From Dolomitihabitans soli (lineage in GTDB: Bacteria > Actinomycetota > Actinomycetes > Streptosporangiales > Streptosporangiaceae), in the NCBI RefSeq assembly GCF_022213955.1, contig NZ_JAKNTW010000025.1, positions 1 through 64,000 of the forward strand: a stretch of DNA of 64,000 bases, in the 5' to 3' direction. Shown here one piece after another: positions 1 through 8,296 of this stretch. The notes under the pieces were generated by a model, which made no database searches, was not told where the DNA came from, and worked only from the letters and a program-made list of their open reading frames with translations. The position numbers were made by a program, and so were the translations under genes. Within the stretch, counting starts at the first letter, position 1, and each line of letters opens with the position of its first letter.

Positions 1-1
1 G

Positions 2-421
2 TTCGCGGGGGTGATCGAGCCGTATGCGGGGGCTGCGGCGGCGGTTGCGGAGGGGGAGCCGGCCGGGCGTGAGCACATCACGGTCGAGGTGGGCGGCAAA
101 CGGCTGGAGGTCGTCCTGCCCGCCGGCTTCGGCGCCGCCGTACCGGCCGGTGCGGCCAAGCCCGCCAGGCGCGTCGGCGGGCGGCGGGCGGCGGCCGCGG
201 CGAGCGGAAACGCCCTCACCTCGCCCATGCAGGGCACCATCGTCAAGGTCGCCGTCGAGGACGGGGCCGCGGTGGCCGAAGGCGACGTGATCGTGGTGCT
301 GGAGGCGATGAAGATGGAACAGCCGCTCACCGCCCACAAGGCGGGCACGGTGACCGGCCTGTCAGCGCGGGTCGGCGAGGGCGTCACCGCCGGCGTCACG
401 ATCTGCGAGATCAGCGGCTGA
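2..421 (+). CDS. Biotin-dependent acyl-CoA carboxylase, C-terminal (BCCP) part, partial
   Basis: Only the last 139 or so codons of this gene lie in the window, and its 5' end is cut by the window edge. The final 75 residues form a biotinyl/lipoyl domain with the biotinylation motif EAMKMEQP and the preceding SPMQGTIVKV strand. A charged, Ala-rich linker comes before them. This is the usual C-terminus of the alpha subunit of actinobacterial acetyl-/propionyl-CoA carboxylases, where biotin carboxylase and carrier domain share one chain. The substrate (acetyl-, propionyl- or methylcrotonyl-CoA) cannot be told from this piece. The 3' end overlaps the convergent WYL regulator gene by 60 bases. Confidence 0.9.
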   Translation, partial: FAGVIEPYAGAAAAVAEGEPAGREHITVEVGGKRLEVVLPAGFGAAVPAGAAKPARRVGGRRAAAAASGNALTSPMQGTIVKVAVEDGAAVAEGDVIVVLEAMKMEQPLTAHKAGTVTGLSARVGEGVTAGVTICEISG

Positions 422-1372
422 GCCCTCGGTGAGCCGCCGGCCCACGGTTCGCAGCCGGTCCAGAAGCTCGGCGGGACCGGTGACGGAGAAGCCGGCGTCC
501 AGGGCGACGAGATCACCGACGATGAGGTCGAGGGAGTCGGCGCCGAAGCTCACCGCGCAGGTGTGGTCGTCGAGGGGGACGATCCTGCCGGGGATCAGCG
601 TGCGCAGGCGGTCCCGCACCAGCGCGGCGGGGGCCCGTACGGTGGCCTCGGCGGTGTAACGGTAGGGCGCGGACGTGATGGTGGCGGCCAGGAAGGCGGC
701 GGCGTCGGTGGCGGGCAGCGCGCGCGGGGCGAATCGCCGGTGGCCGGGGACGGGGTCGGCGACCCGGTCGACGCGGAAGGTGCGCCAGTCGTCGCGTCCG
801 GGATCGAAGGCGATGAGGTACCAGAGGCCGTAAGCGGCGACCAGGCTGTGCGGCTCGACCCTGCGGGTGGCCTGCGCGCCGTCCCGGCCGGTGTAGGCGA
901 AGGACACCGTCTCGTGGTCGCGGCAGGCCGTGGCGAGCACGGTCAGCGTCGCCGGATCGGCGCGCGGCCCGCGGCGGCGCGGCACCTTGACCGTGGTGTC
1001 GCCGACCGCCGCGACCTGGGCTCGCAGCCGGGCGGGCAGCACCTGCTCCAGCTTGGCCAGCGCGCGCACGGAGGAGTCCTCGATGCCGGCCACGCCGCTG
1101 CCCGCCGAGGTGCGCAGCCCCACCGCGACCGCCACGGCCTCCTCGTCGTCGAGCAGCAGCGGCGGCAGGTTCGTGCCCGAGGCCAGCCGGTAGCCGCCCG
1201 CGACGCCGGTGGTGGCGTCCACCGGGTACCCGAGCGCCCGGAGCCGCTCGATGTCGCGGCGCACGGTGCGGCCGGTCACGCCGAGCCGTTCGGACAGTTC
1301 GGCCCCCGGCCATTCGCGCCTGGTCTGCAGCAGCGACAGCAGGCGCAGGAGCCTGGCGGGCATGTCTCTCAT
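362..1372 (-). CDS. YafY-type HTH/WYL-domain transcriptional regulator
   Basis: This is a 336-residue DNA-binding regulator. The N-terminal 60 residues form a winged helix (MPARLLRLLSLLQ, then TGRTVRRDIERLRALGYPV), as in DeoR/YafY proteins. A WYL domain follows at about residues 140-210, with the core GLWYLIAF and an Arg-rich FRVDRV strand, then a C-terminal extension domain. WYL domains are thought to sense ligands. The ATG at 1372 is chosen; an ATG three codons later is equally possible. The gene diverges from a flavoprotein gene, and an inverted repeat lies between them, so control of that gene and autoregulation are likely. Its last 60 bases overlap the carboxylase gene. Confidence 0.88.
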   Translation of the reverse strand: MRDMPARLLRLLSLLQTRREWPGAELSERLGVTGRTVRRDIERLRALGYPVDATTGVAGGYRLASGTNLPPLLLDDEEAVAVAVGLRTSAGSGVAGIEDSSVRALAKLEQVLPARLRAQVAAVGDTTVKVPRRRGPRADPATLTVLATACRDHETVSFAYTGRDGAQATRRVEPHSLVAAYGLWYLIAFDPGRDDWRTFRVDRVADPVPGHRRFAPRALPATDAAAFLAATITSAPYRYTAEATVRAPAALVRDRLRTLIPGRIVPLDDHTCAVSFGADSLDLIVGDLVALDAGFSVTGPAELLDRLRTVGRRLTEGSAADLADRDAGGDALADPR

Positions 1373-1397
1373 CACGAATTTAGTTTGCCCTCTTTTA

Positions 1398-1414
1398 AGG
1401 ACATTTGATGTCCT
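1398..1414. promoter_or_regulatory. Probable operator between the WYL regulator and flavoprotein genes
   Basis: AGGACATTTGATGTCCT is a perfect 7-bp inverted repeat with a 3-bp spacer. It sits in the 65-bp divergent intergenic region, in the leader of both genes. Position and symmetry fit a dimeric site for the adjacent WYL regulator, though binding is inferred. Confidence 0.6.
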
Positions 1415-1437
1415 AAAGCCCGCATAGCGTCGGGTCC

Positions 1438-2865
1438 ATGTCCACAAGAACTTTCACCGAAGAGATCAACACGCTGGCCGGACGGGTGGCGGGCCCCGTC
1501 TTCAGACCCGGCGACGACGGTTACGACGCGGAGCGAACCGGCTACCAGACCGGCTTCCGGCACCGGCCGGACATGATCGTCGGCGCGCTCGGCGCGCAGG
1601 ACGTGCGCGCCGCCGTCGAGTTCGCCGCCGCCCACCGGCTGCCCGTGGCCGTGCAGGCCGCCGGTCACGGGCTGACGGCCGCCGCCGAGGGCGGCCTGCT
1701 GATCAGCACCCGCAGGATGAACGGGGTCCGGGTGGACCCCGGCACCAGCACCGCCTGGATCGAGGCGGGCGCGACCTGGGGAGAAGTCGTTTCGGCGGCC
1801 GCGCGGCACGGGCTGGCGCCGCTGAGCGGCTCCAGCCTGGACGTGGGCGCGGTCCCCTACACCCTCGGCGGCGGCCTCGGCCTGCTGGCCCGCCGCTACG
1901 GCTACGCGGCCGACCACGTGCACGAGATCGACATCGTCACCGCCGACGGCCGGTTGCGGCACGTCACCGCGCGACGCGATCCCGAGCTGTTCCACGCGCT
2001 GTGCGGCGGGCGCGACGGACTCGGCGTCGTCACCGGGCTGCGGGCCGGCCTCGTGCCGGTCACCCGGTTGTACGGCGGCTCCCTGTTCTTCGACGCCGAA
2101 CGGGTACCCGATCTGCTGCCCGCCTACCTGCGCTGGACCGCCACGGTCCCGGAGGAGCTGACCTCGGCGGTGTCGCTGATCCCGTTCCCCGATCTGCCCG
2201 CGTTTCCCGAACCGTTCAGGGGCCGGCGCGTCGCGGGCGTCCAGATCGCGTTCACCGGTGACGCGGCGGCGGGGGAGCGCCTGGTGGCGCCGCTCCGCGC
2301 GGCCGGGCCGTACCTGCTGGACACTCTGCGGGACCTGCCCTACACCGAGTCCGGCTCCATCCACGACGAGCCCCACACGCCGCACGCCTACCACGGGGAC
2401 AACGCGATGCTGAGCGACCTCGACGCCGAGACCCTGGCGACCGTGGCCCGCCTGACGGGACCGGACGCCCCGGTGATGTGCATCGTCGGGGTCCGTCATC
2501 TCGGCGGCGCCCTCGCCCGGCCGCCCGTCCCGGGCAACGCGGTCGCGCACCGCGACGCCCGTTACCTCCTGCAGATCCTCTCGCCTCTCGACGCCCCCGG
2601 CGGCGGCCTCGACGCCGTCCTGCCCGTCCACCGGCGCGTCCTCGACGTCGTGACGCCGTGGACCCTGGGCAGGTCGCCGAACTTCGTGTTCGGCGAGCGG
2701 CGGACCGGCGCGCACGGCCCCGGCGACCCGCGCCGGACCGCCCTCAAGGCGATTCACGACCCGGCCGGGATCTTTGACATCATCGCGAACGTGGATGTCG
2801 AAGCGTCGGCATCGGCTCCCACGTCACAGGTGAGCGACGCCCGCGAGGGGGCAGTCCAGGAATGA
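1438..2865 (+). CDS. FAD-binding PCMH/BBE-type oxidoreductase
   Basis: This 475-residue protein has the length and order of the berberine-bridge/6-hydroxynicotine oxidase family. An FAD-binding PCMH domain occupies about residues 35-210, with VAVQAAGHG holding the His that is often the flavin attachment site, and [16 protein letters not shown] as the pyrophosphate loop. A substrate domain follows, and a short BBE-like segment lies near the C-terminus around RSPNFVFGE. No second (Cys) flavin attachment site is evident. Family members oxidise alcohols, amines or sugars with O2 or F420. The substrate is unknown. The stop overlaps a possible ATG of the next gene, which suggests co-transcription with the VOC protein. 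Confidence 0.85.
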   Translation: MSTRTFTEEINTLAGRVAGPVFRPGDDGYDAERTGYQTGFRHRPDMIVGALGAQDVRAAVEFAAAHRLPVAVQAAGHGLTAAAEGGLLISTRRMNGVRVDPGTSTAWIEAGATWGEVVSAAARHGLAPLSGSSLDVGAVPYTLGGGLGLLARRYGYAADHVHEIDIVTADGRLRHVTARRDPELFHALCGGRDGLGVVTGLRAGLVPVTRLYGGSLFFDAERVPDLLPAYLRWTATVPEELTSAVSLIPFPDLPAFPEPFRGRRVAGVQIAFTGDAAAGERLVAPLRAAGPYLLDTLRDLPYTESGSIHDEPHTPHAYHGDNAMLSDLDAETLATVARLTGPDAPVMCIVGVRHLGGALARPPVPGNAVAHRDARYLLQILSPLDAPGGGLDAVLPVHRRVLDVVTPWTLGRSPNFVFGERRTGAHGPGDPRRTALKAIHDPAGIFDIIANVDVEASASAPTSQVSDAREGAVQE

Positions 2866-2888
2866 CGGACGAAGAGGAGGAGAGACCG

Positions 2889-3260
2889 ATGTTCGGTGAC
2901 ACCAAGGCGTTCAGCGGCTTCGCGGTGGACGACATGGAGAAGGCCAAGAAGTTCTACGGCGACGTACTCGGCTTGAAGGTGACCGAGGAGCACGGTCTGG
3001 CGATGCTGCACCTGGCCGGTGGTACGAACGTGCTGATCTATCCCAAGCCCAGCCACACCCCGGCTTCGTTCACGATCCTGAACTTCCCGGTGGACGACAT
3101 CGAGACGGCCGTCGACGAGCTGACGCGGCGTGGCGTCCGCTTCGAGAGGTACGAGAGCATGAAGACCGACGAGAAGGGGATCTTCCGCGAGGGCGGCCCC
3201 TTGATCGCCTGGTTCAGGGACCCCGCGGGCAACGTGCTGTCGGTGCTCCAGGAACGGTGA
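2889..3260 (+). CDS. VOC (glyoxalase/bleomycin-resistance/dioxygenase) family protein
   Basis: This 123-residue protein has one pair of beta-alpha-beta-beta-beta modules. It starts [20 protein letters not shown] and ends [16 protein letters not shown], the classic first and last strands of the vicinal-oxygen-chelate fold. Such small proteins bind drugs or act as isomerases or dioxygenases. The start at 2889 has a strong GAGGAGGAG ribosome site 8 bases upstream. An ATG at 2862 overlapping the previous stop would add nine acidic residues and has no such site. It probably forms a two-gene unit with the flavoprotein. Confidence 0.85.
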   Translation: MFGDTKAFSGFAVDDMEKAKKFYGDVLGLKVTEEHGLAMLHLAGGTNVLIYPKPSHTPASFTILNFPVDDIETAVDELTRRGVRFERYESMKTDEKGIFREGGPLIAWFRDPAGNVLSVLQER

Positions 3261-3267
3261 GCCGGCG

Positions 3268-3297
3268 GGCCCGCCCGCCGGTGCGCGCGGGCGGGCC
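3268..3297. terminator. Bidirectional hairpin terminator
   Basis: A perfect 11-bp GC stem (GGCCCGCCCGC at 3268-3278 with its complement at 3287-3297) and an 8-base loop fill the 42-bp gap between convergent genes. There is no T-run, as is common in actinomycetes. Confidence 0.6.
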
Positions 3298-3302
3298 GCG
3301 CC

Positions 3303-3908
3303 TCACGGCGAGGTGAACAGGGGAAGCATGACCTCGTCGACTATCCCGACGATGACCTCGTCGGGCACCGGTGCGCCGTTGAAGAGGAAATGGTGCCGGA
3401 GCAGCGCCTGGCCCGCCTCCAGCCTGCGCTGGGTGCCCGCCGCCGCGTCGCACTCGCCCCGGACGGCGGCTCTGCGCACGATCTCGGCCATCACCTTCAC
3501 GCTGTTGCCCCGGGCGCGTTCGCGGATCTCCTTCGCGCGGACGGGGTCGCGCAGCACGTCGCTGAGCAGCCCGCGCAGGGCCTCCCCAACCGGCCCCGCG
3601 AGCTGTTCGGCCACCTGCCGCAGCACCATCAGGGAATCCCCGCGCAGACTCCCGGTGTCGGGCATCGAGGTCGGGTCGGGGAACGTGCGATAGACGGTTT
3701 CCATCACCAGTTCGGCGCGGCTCGGCCAGCGGCGGTAGAGAGACGCCTTGCTGGCCTGGGCGCGCTCGGCGACGCTCTCCATGGTCATCCGGGCATAGCC
3801 GACCTCGGCGAGTTCGGCCATGGTCGCCTGGTAGATGGCCGCGTTGAGCGCTTCGCCACGGCGCCGCGGCAGCTTGCGGTGGTCTGTGTCGGCCGTGACA
3901 TCCGGCAT
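3303..3908 (-). CDS. TetR-family transcriptional repressor
   Basis: This is a 201-residue TetR protein. An N-terminal three-helix DNA-binding domain is at about residues 17-65 (GYARMTMESVAERAQ, then SKASLYRRWPSRAELV), followed by an all-helical ligand domain. It is the third gene of the run MFS exporter - PEP-utilising enzyme - tetR, 40 bases after the enzyme gene. The twin 21-bp operators in front of the exporter gene (8035-8098) are its probable targets, which would make the operon autoregulated and drug-inducible. GAGGGGG precedes the ATG. Confidence 0.88.
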   Translation of the reverse strand: MPDVTADTDHRKLPRRRGEALNAAIYQATMAELAEVGYARMTMESVAERAQASKASLYRRWPSRAELVMETVYRTFPDPTSMPDTGSLRGDSLMVLRQVAEQLAGPVGEALRGLLSDVLRDPVRAKEIRERARGNSVKVMAEIVRRAAVRGECDAAAGTQRRLEAGQALLRHHFLFNGAPVPDEVIVGIVDEVMLPLFTSP

Positions 3909-3948
3909 GGAGACCCCCTCTCGGTCGGCGTGCGGGGCTGGGAAGATT

Positions 3949-6483
3949 CTAGGAAGCCGTTTCCGCCGCGGTGACCAGACCGAGGTCGCCGTCCACGGTC
4001 ACCAGCCTCCCGTCGGTGAGCTCGCTGGTCGCCACACCGGTACCCATGATCGCCGGGATGCCGTACTCCCGGGCGACGATCGCGGCGTGCGAGGCGATTC
4101 CCCCCGTGTCGACCACCACGGCCGCCGCGCGCTGGAACAACGGCGTCCAGGCGGGATTCGTGTACGGGCAGACCAGCACGTCACCGCTGCGCAACCGGCC
4201 GAACTCGGCGGAGTCGCGGATGACGCGAACCGGTCCGGTGACCCTGCCGCCGCCCGCGGGCGTACCGCTGACCAGTGCGTCCCCGCCGCCCTTCGCCGGC
4301 GGATACACCGCGCTGAAGTCGATCATCCGCACGCCCGCGAGCTCGTCCCGCTTGGCCGACCTCGCCAGTACGGCGGAGCGCAGCCCGGCCAGTTCCCGCC
4401 CGCCGAGCCGCTCGACGTCGGCGATCCCCTCGATCTCCGCCAGCCGCAGATGGAAGACGTCCTCCCGGGCGGCCAGCACCCCCGCCCGGCGGAGCCGGTC
4501 CCCGATCTCCAGCAGGCAACGCCGCAGGATGGGCAGCGCCTGCGTGCCGTAGAAGTGGGTGTCCTCGCGGAACGCCACGCCCGCGCGCGCGGCCTCGACC
4601 TGGCGGCGCAGGTGGGAGCGCAGCCCGGTCCACCGCACGACGGGATGCCCGAGCAGACGCCGCAGCGCCTCCTCGGGACGATGCGCGGAGACGGCCGAAG
4701 GCGGTTCCCCGACCAGCACCTTGACCAGCCCGAGGATCGTGTCGGGCGCCTCCCCCCAGGTCGGCGCGGAGACCAGGAGCGGTGAGGCCGTCTCCCGGTG
4801 CCCGTACTCCTTCAAAAACTCCGCCAGGGCGGCCCTGAACTCGCCGAACTCGGGCAGTTCCCGCACGGCCGCCGCCAGCGGGCCGGGTGCCGGCTCCGCG
4901 AAGACGCGGCGCAGGCGGTCGTCCGCCCGGACCATCGCCGCCAGGGCGGCGAGCGAGTCGTTGGCCGCGCCGGTCCGGGTCGGCGCGCCCACGATCAGCA
5001 GCGGCATCAGCCGGCCCAGCCCGAGCAGCTTCAGCTTCAGGCCGAGCGCCAGCAGCGACAGCCCGGAGCGGGGCAGGTAGTCGATGCGCAGGTCGGTGAT
5101 CGGGGGCATGAGGTTCAGGATCTCCCGTGGCATCCGGGACAGGGCCGGCCAGGCCAGCGACGCGGGTTCGCGGGCGGCCTCCTCGCGTACCCGCCGGGTG
5201 AACATGGCGAACCGGGGGTCCAGCGTCCACCGCGCCGGGTCGTACCGCCGGGCCCGGGACAGCAGGCTGAACGGGGCGAGGAGGGTCCTGGCCGTCGGGC
5301 GCGGGTCCGGCGGTTCGAGGCGCGCGACGACGCCGTCCTCCTCGGGCAGCAGCCGCTCGATCGCGGGGAACCGGACGCCGATGCTGCCGGTCATCTCGGA
5401 GACCATCTGCAGCGGCCCGTGTCGCATCCACGTCGTGAGGTCGAGCGGATACGGGCGGACCTGGAGCATCTCCACCAGGAAGGGGACGACTCTGCGCTGC
5501 AGGGGGTTCAGCGGGCGTCGCAGCGGAGGCGGCGGCAGCGCGGTCATCGGCCGGGCCTGGAGCAGCCGCACCACGCCCTCCGCGCACGCCCACTCGATGT
5601 CCTGCGGCCGTCCGAACCGCTCCGCCACGGCCGTGCCGAGGGAGACCAGCTCGCGCAGCGCCTCCTCGGTCACGACGGGCCCCGCCGACAGGTCGCCGGG
5701 GGCGTGGGTGACGCCGCCGCCCGCCGCCGCGCGGATGACCACCTCGCGCCGTCCCGCCCGCCGGTCCCTGATCCGGCCCGCGCGGTCGAGCACGTAGTGG
5801 TCCGGCGTGACCAGCCCGGAGACGACGGCCTCGCCGAGGCCGCTGCCGGCGTCGATCACGACCTCGTCGCGGTCGCCGGTGACCGGGTTGGCGGTGAACA
5901 TCACCCCGGCGCTCTCCGCGTCGACCATGCTCTGCACCACGACGGCGATGCGGACGTCGGTGGCGTCCACGCCCCGCCGCGCGCGGTAGGCGATGGCGCG
6001 TTCGGTCCACAGCGACGCCCAGCAGTCGTGCACCGCGCTGATCACCGCCTCCTCGCCGATGACGTTGAGGTAGGTGTCCTGCTGCCCGGCGAAGGCGGCC
6101 CCGGGGAGATCCTCGGCCGTGGCGCTCGACCGCACCGCGACCGGCCCTTCCCCGAGGTCCCGGTAGGCGGCGGCGATGGCCGTGCGCAGTTCGGCGGGAA
6201 CGGGGACGGCGGCGAAGTCGTCCCGGATGCCCGCGCCGTCGTCCTCTCCGGCGGCCAGCCGCGCGGCGATCCGTGCGGCCAGGCCGCCGCGCTCCACGAG
6301 CACGGTGTAGGCGTCCGTGGTCACCACGAAGCCGCCGGGCACCGGGAACCCGCTCCTGATCAGTTCGCCCAGGTTGGCGCCCTTGCCCCCGGCCCGGTCG
6401 AGGTCGTGCCGGCCGAAGGCGGCCAGCGGGGCGACGAGCGCGCCGACCGGCTGCGCGACCGTGGTGTGGCGGGACTCTGTCAC
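3949..6483 (-). CDS. PEP-synthase / rifampin-phosphotransferase-like enzyme
   Basis: This 844-residue protein has three parts. Residues 1-320 are a pyruvate-phosphate-dikinase ATP-grasp domain (GGKGANLGELIRSGFPVPGG, AVRSSATAEDLPGAAFAGQ and the substrate loop QARPMTALP). Residues 330-740 are a variable Arg-rich helical domain. The C-terminus is a PEP-utiliser swivelling domain with GGIASHAAIVARE, whose phospho-carrier His is residue 799. The size and the ATP-grasp/variable/His order match rifamycin phosphotransferases (Rph), which inactivate rifamycins by adding phosphate from ATP. The middle domain is divergent, so the drug or substrate is not certain. Its start overlaps the exporter stop (ATGA), and a TetR gene follows, which points to drug resistance. 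Confidence 0.75.
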   Translation of the reverse strand: MTESRHTTVAQPVGALVAPLAAFGRHDLDRAGGKGANLGELIRSGFPVPGGFVVTTDAYTVLVERGGLAARIAARLAAGEDDGAGIRDDFAAVPVPAELRTAIAAAYRDLGEGPVAVRSSATAEDLPGAAFAGQQDTYLNVIGEEAVISAVHDCWASLWTERAIAYRARRGVDATDVRIAVVVQSMVDAESAGVMFTANPVTGDRDEVVIDAGSGLGEAVVSGLVTPDHYVLDRAGRIRDRRAGRREVVIRAAAGGGVTHAPGDLSAGPVVTEEALRELVSLGTAVAERFGRPQDIEWACAEGVVRLLQARPMTALPPPPLRRPLNPLQRRVVPFLVEMLQVRPYPLDLTTWMRHGPLQMVSEMTGSIGVRFPAIERLLPEEDGVVARLEPPDPRPTARTLLAPFSLLSRARRYDPARWTLDPRFAMFTRRVREEAAREPASLAWPALSRMPREILNLMPPITDLRIDYLPRSGLSLLALGLKLKLLGLGRLMPLLIVGAPTRTGAANDSLAALAAMVRADDRLRRVFAEPAPGPLAAAVRELPEFGEFRAALAEFLKEYGHRETASPLLVSAPTWGEAPDTILGLVKVLVGEPPSAVSAHRPEEALRRLLGHPVVRWTGLRSHLRRQVEAARAGVAFREDTHFYGTQALPILRRCLLEIGDRLRRAGVLAAREDVFHLRLAEIEGIADVERLGGRELAGLRSAVLARSAKRDELAGVRMIDFSAVYPPAKGGGDALVSGTPAGGGRVTGPVRVIRDSAEFGRLRSGDVLVCPYTNPAWTPLFQRAAAVVVDTGGIASHAAIVAREYGIPAIMGTGVATSELTDGRLVTVDGDLGLVTAAETAS

Positions 6484-8009
6484 GACTTGCTCCTTGAGGT
6501 TTCTGGCATGGTCACGTGGGCGGTGTCGCGCAGCGGCCTGGCCGGCAGGGCGAGGGCGAGCGCGCAGGCGAGCACGAGCAGCGGCGTCACGTACCCGAAG
6601 ACCTGCGGGACGACCTCACCGAACGCCCCGGCGACAGCCGTACGGTCGGCGGGGGGCAGGGTGGCGAGCAGCTCCGGGGTGAGGCTGTTCGCGTCCTGGC
6701 CGGATCCGGGCAGCGCCTGCAGGAATCGGGCGGTGACGAGGGATCCGACGACCGCCACCCCGGCCGTGGCCCCGATCTGGCGCAGGAAGGTCACCGTTCC
6801 GGTGGCCGCGCCGAGGTCCCGGTGGTCGGCGGAGTTCTGCGCGGCCAGCACCATCACCTGCATGACGAGGCCGATGCCGAGGCCGAGCAGCAGGATCGCC
6901 ACCCCCACGGGGAACGGCCCGCTCGCCGCGTCCACGCTCGCCAGCAGGCCCATCCCGGCGGTCGCCAGCACGGTCCCGGCCACCGGGTACGCCTTGTAAC
7001 GGCCGGTCCTGGTGATCAGGCGGCCGGAGACCGTGGTGGCCGTCAGGATCCCCGTCATCAGGGTCATCACCACCAGGCCGGACTCCGAAGCCGAGGCCCC
7101 CATGGCGATCTGCAGGAGGCTCGGCGTGTAGCTGACCGTGGCCAGCATCGCGAACCCGATCAGGAAGCTGATCGCCGCCGGGATCGCGAAGGACGGATCG
7201 CGGAAAAGCCGCAACGGGATGATCGGGTCGGCCGCGAACCGCGCGGCGAGGAGCCAGCCCGCGCAGCCGGCGATCGTCAGGGCGGCCAGCGCGGCGACCG
7301 TTCCCCACGTCCTGTCCCCGCTCACCCCGCTGGTGAGCAGGATCAGCCCGATGACCGCCGCGGCCAGGCACAACGCCCCCGCGTAGTCGATCCGCGGCCC
7401 TCGCTCCGGCCTGGGCAGGCGCAGCATGACGCTCAGCGCGACCAGCGCCAGCAGCCCCAGCGGCAGGTACGTGTAGAAGATCCATCGCCAGCTCAGCCGG
7501 TCGATGAAGAAGCCGCCCACGACCGGCCCCGCGACCGCCGCGACCACGTACGCTCCGCCGATCAGGCCCAGGTAGCGGCCCCGCTCGCGAGGGCTGACGA
7601 TCTCACCGATGATCGCCTGCGGCCCGATCATCAGCCCGCCGCCGCCCAGGCCCTGCAGCGCGCGGTAGAAGGTCAGCGCGGTGAACGACTCCGCGGTCGC
7701 GCACAACGCCGCGCCGATCAGGAACAGCACGATCGCGACCTGGAGGACCCGCTTGCGGCCGAACCTGTCGCCGAACTTGCCGTACAGCGGCATGGACACG
7801 GTCGCCGCGACGAGGTAGGCGGTGACCAGGTCGGACATCCGGTCCAGGCCGCCCAGCCCACCGGCGACGGTGGGCAGCGCGGGCGCCATGATTGTCTGGT
7901 CCAGTGCGCCCAGGAGCATCGCCAGCATGAGGCTGGGGAGCACCCTGAGCACGGCCCTGCGGCCGGGATCCGTCCCCGCCCGCCCACCGGGCGTCTCCGC
8001 ATGCCGCAT
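6480..8009 (-). CDS. MFS drug exporter, DHA2 (EmrB/QacA) family
   Basis: This 509-residue membrane protein is predicted to have 14 transmembrane helices and to export drugs by proton antiport. Family signs are LDQTIMAPALPTV in helix 1, the motif GKFGDRFGRKRVL after helix 2, RALQGLGGGGLMIG, and the helix-5 antiporter motif GPVVGGFFIDRLSWRW. The ATG at 8009 is preceded by GGAGG at 8 bases. A TTG eight codons upstream is less likely. It is the first gene of the exporter - PEP-enzyme - tetR operon and lies directly behind two TetR-type operators. Confidence 0.9.
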   Translation of the reverse strand: MRHAETPGGRAGTDPGRRAVLRVLPSLMLAMLLGALDQTIMAPALPTVAGGLGGLDRMSDLVTAYLVAATVSMPLYGKFGDRFGRKRVLQVAIVLFLIGAALCATAESFTALTFYRALQGLGGGGLMIGPQAIIGEIVSPRERGRYLGLIGGAYVVAAVAGPVVGGFFIDRLSWRWIFYTYLPLGLLALVALSVMLRLPRPERGPRIDYAGALCLAAAVIGLILLTSGVSGDRTWGTVAALAALTIAGCAGWLLAARFAADPIIPLRLFRDPSFAIPAAISFLIGFAMLATVSYTPSLLQIAMGASASESGLVVMTLMTGILTATTVSGRLITRTGRYKAYPVAGTVLATAGMGLLASVDAASGPFPVGVAILLLGLGIGLVMQVMVLAAQNSADHRDLGAATGTVTFLRQIGATAGVAVVGSLVTARFLQALPGSGQDANSLTPELLATLPPADRTAVAGAFGEVVPQVFGYVTPLLVLACALALALPARPLRDTAHVTMPETSRSKS

Positions 8010-8034
8010 GTGCGTCGCCTCCGCCTCGTACAAA

Positions 8035-8098
8035 TAGAAAACGCTGCGTTCTCTAATCGAACGATACGGTGAACAAGTAGAGAACGCAACGTTTTCTA
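8035..8098. promoter_or_regulatory. Twin TetR-type operators and promoter of the exporter operon
   Basis: Two 21-bp elements, 8035-8055 and 8078-8098, are inverted copies of each other with one mismatch. Each is itself near-palindromic around a GCGTT core (AGAAAACGC / GCGTTCTCT). Their centres are 43 bp apart, about four helical turns. The 22 bp between them hold TTGTTC on the minus strand, a plausible -35, with TAGAGA inside the first operator as a possible -10. A repressor bound to both would cover the promoter. Confidence 0.65.
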
Positions 8099-8296
8099 AC
8101 GGCGAGTGGGGTCGTCAGGATGCGGGCGGGCCGAGGGTGTCCCACGCCGGGATCGATCAACCACCGCTTCCCCTGCCGGCACGTGCACCGGCCGCGCGCG
8201 GCTCGTAGGGCAACCGCCGCACCGTCGCCGGCCACGCGCGGCTCTCAGGGGTGCCGCGGGGCCACCCCGATGGTCACCGGCTGGTCGGCGGGCCGG

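Noticed and set aside
4798-6999. 733-codon + frame opposite the PEP-utilising enzyme
   Set aside because: Antisense shadow. Its composition is repetitive Arg/Gly/Gln/Pro.
8010-8296. Rifamycin-associated element (RAE) upstream of the Rph-like operon
   Set aside because: No such GC-rich palindrome is seen in the upstream region. The only strong dyads are the two AT-containing TetR-type operators.
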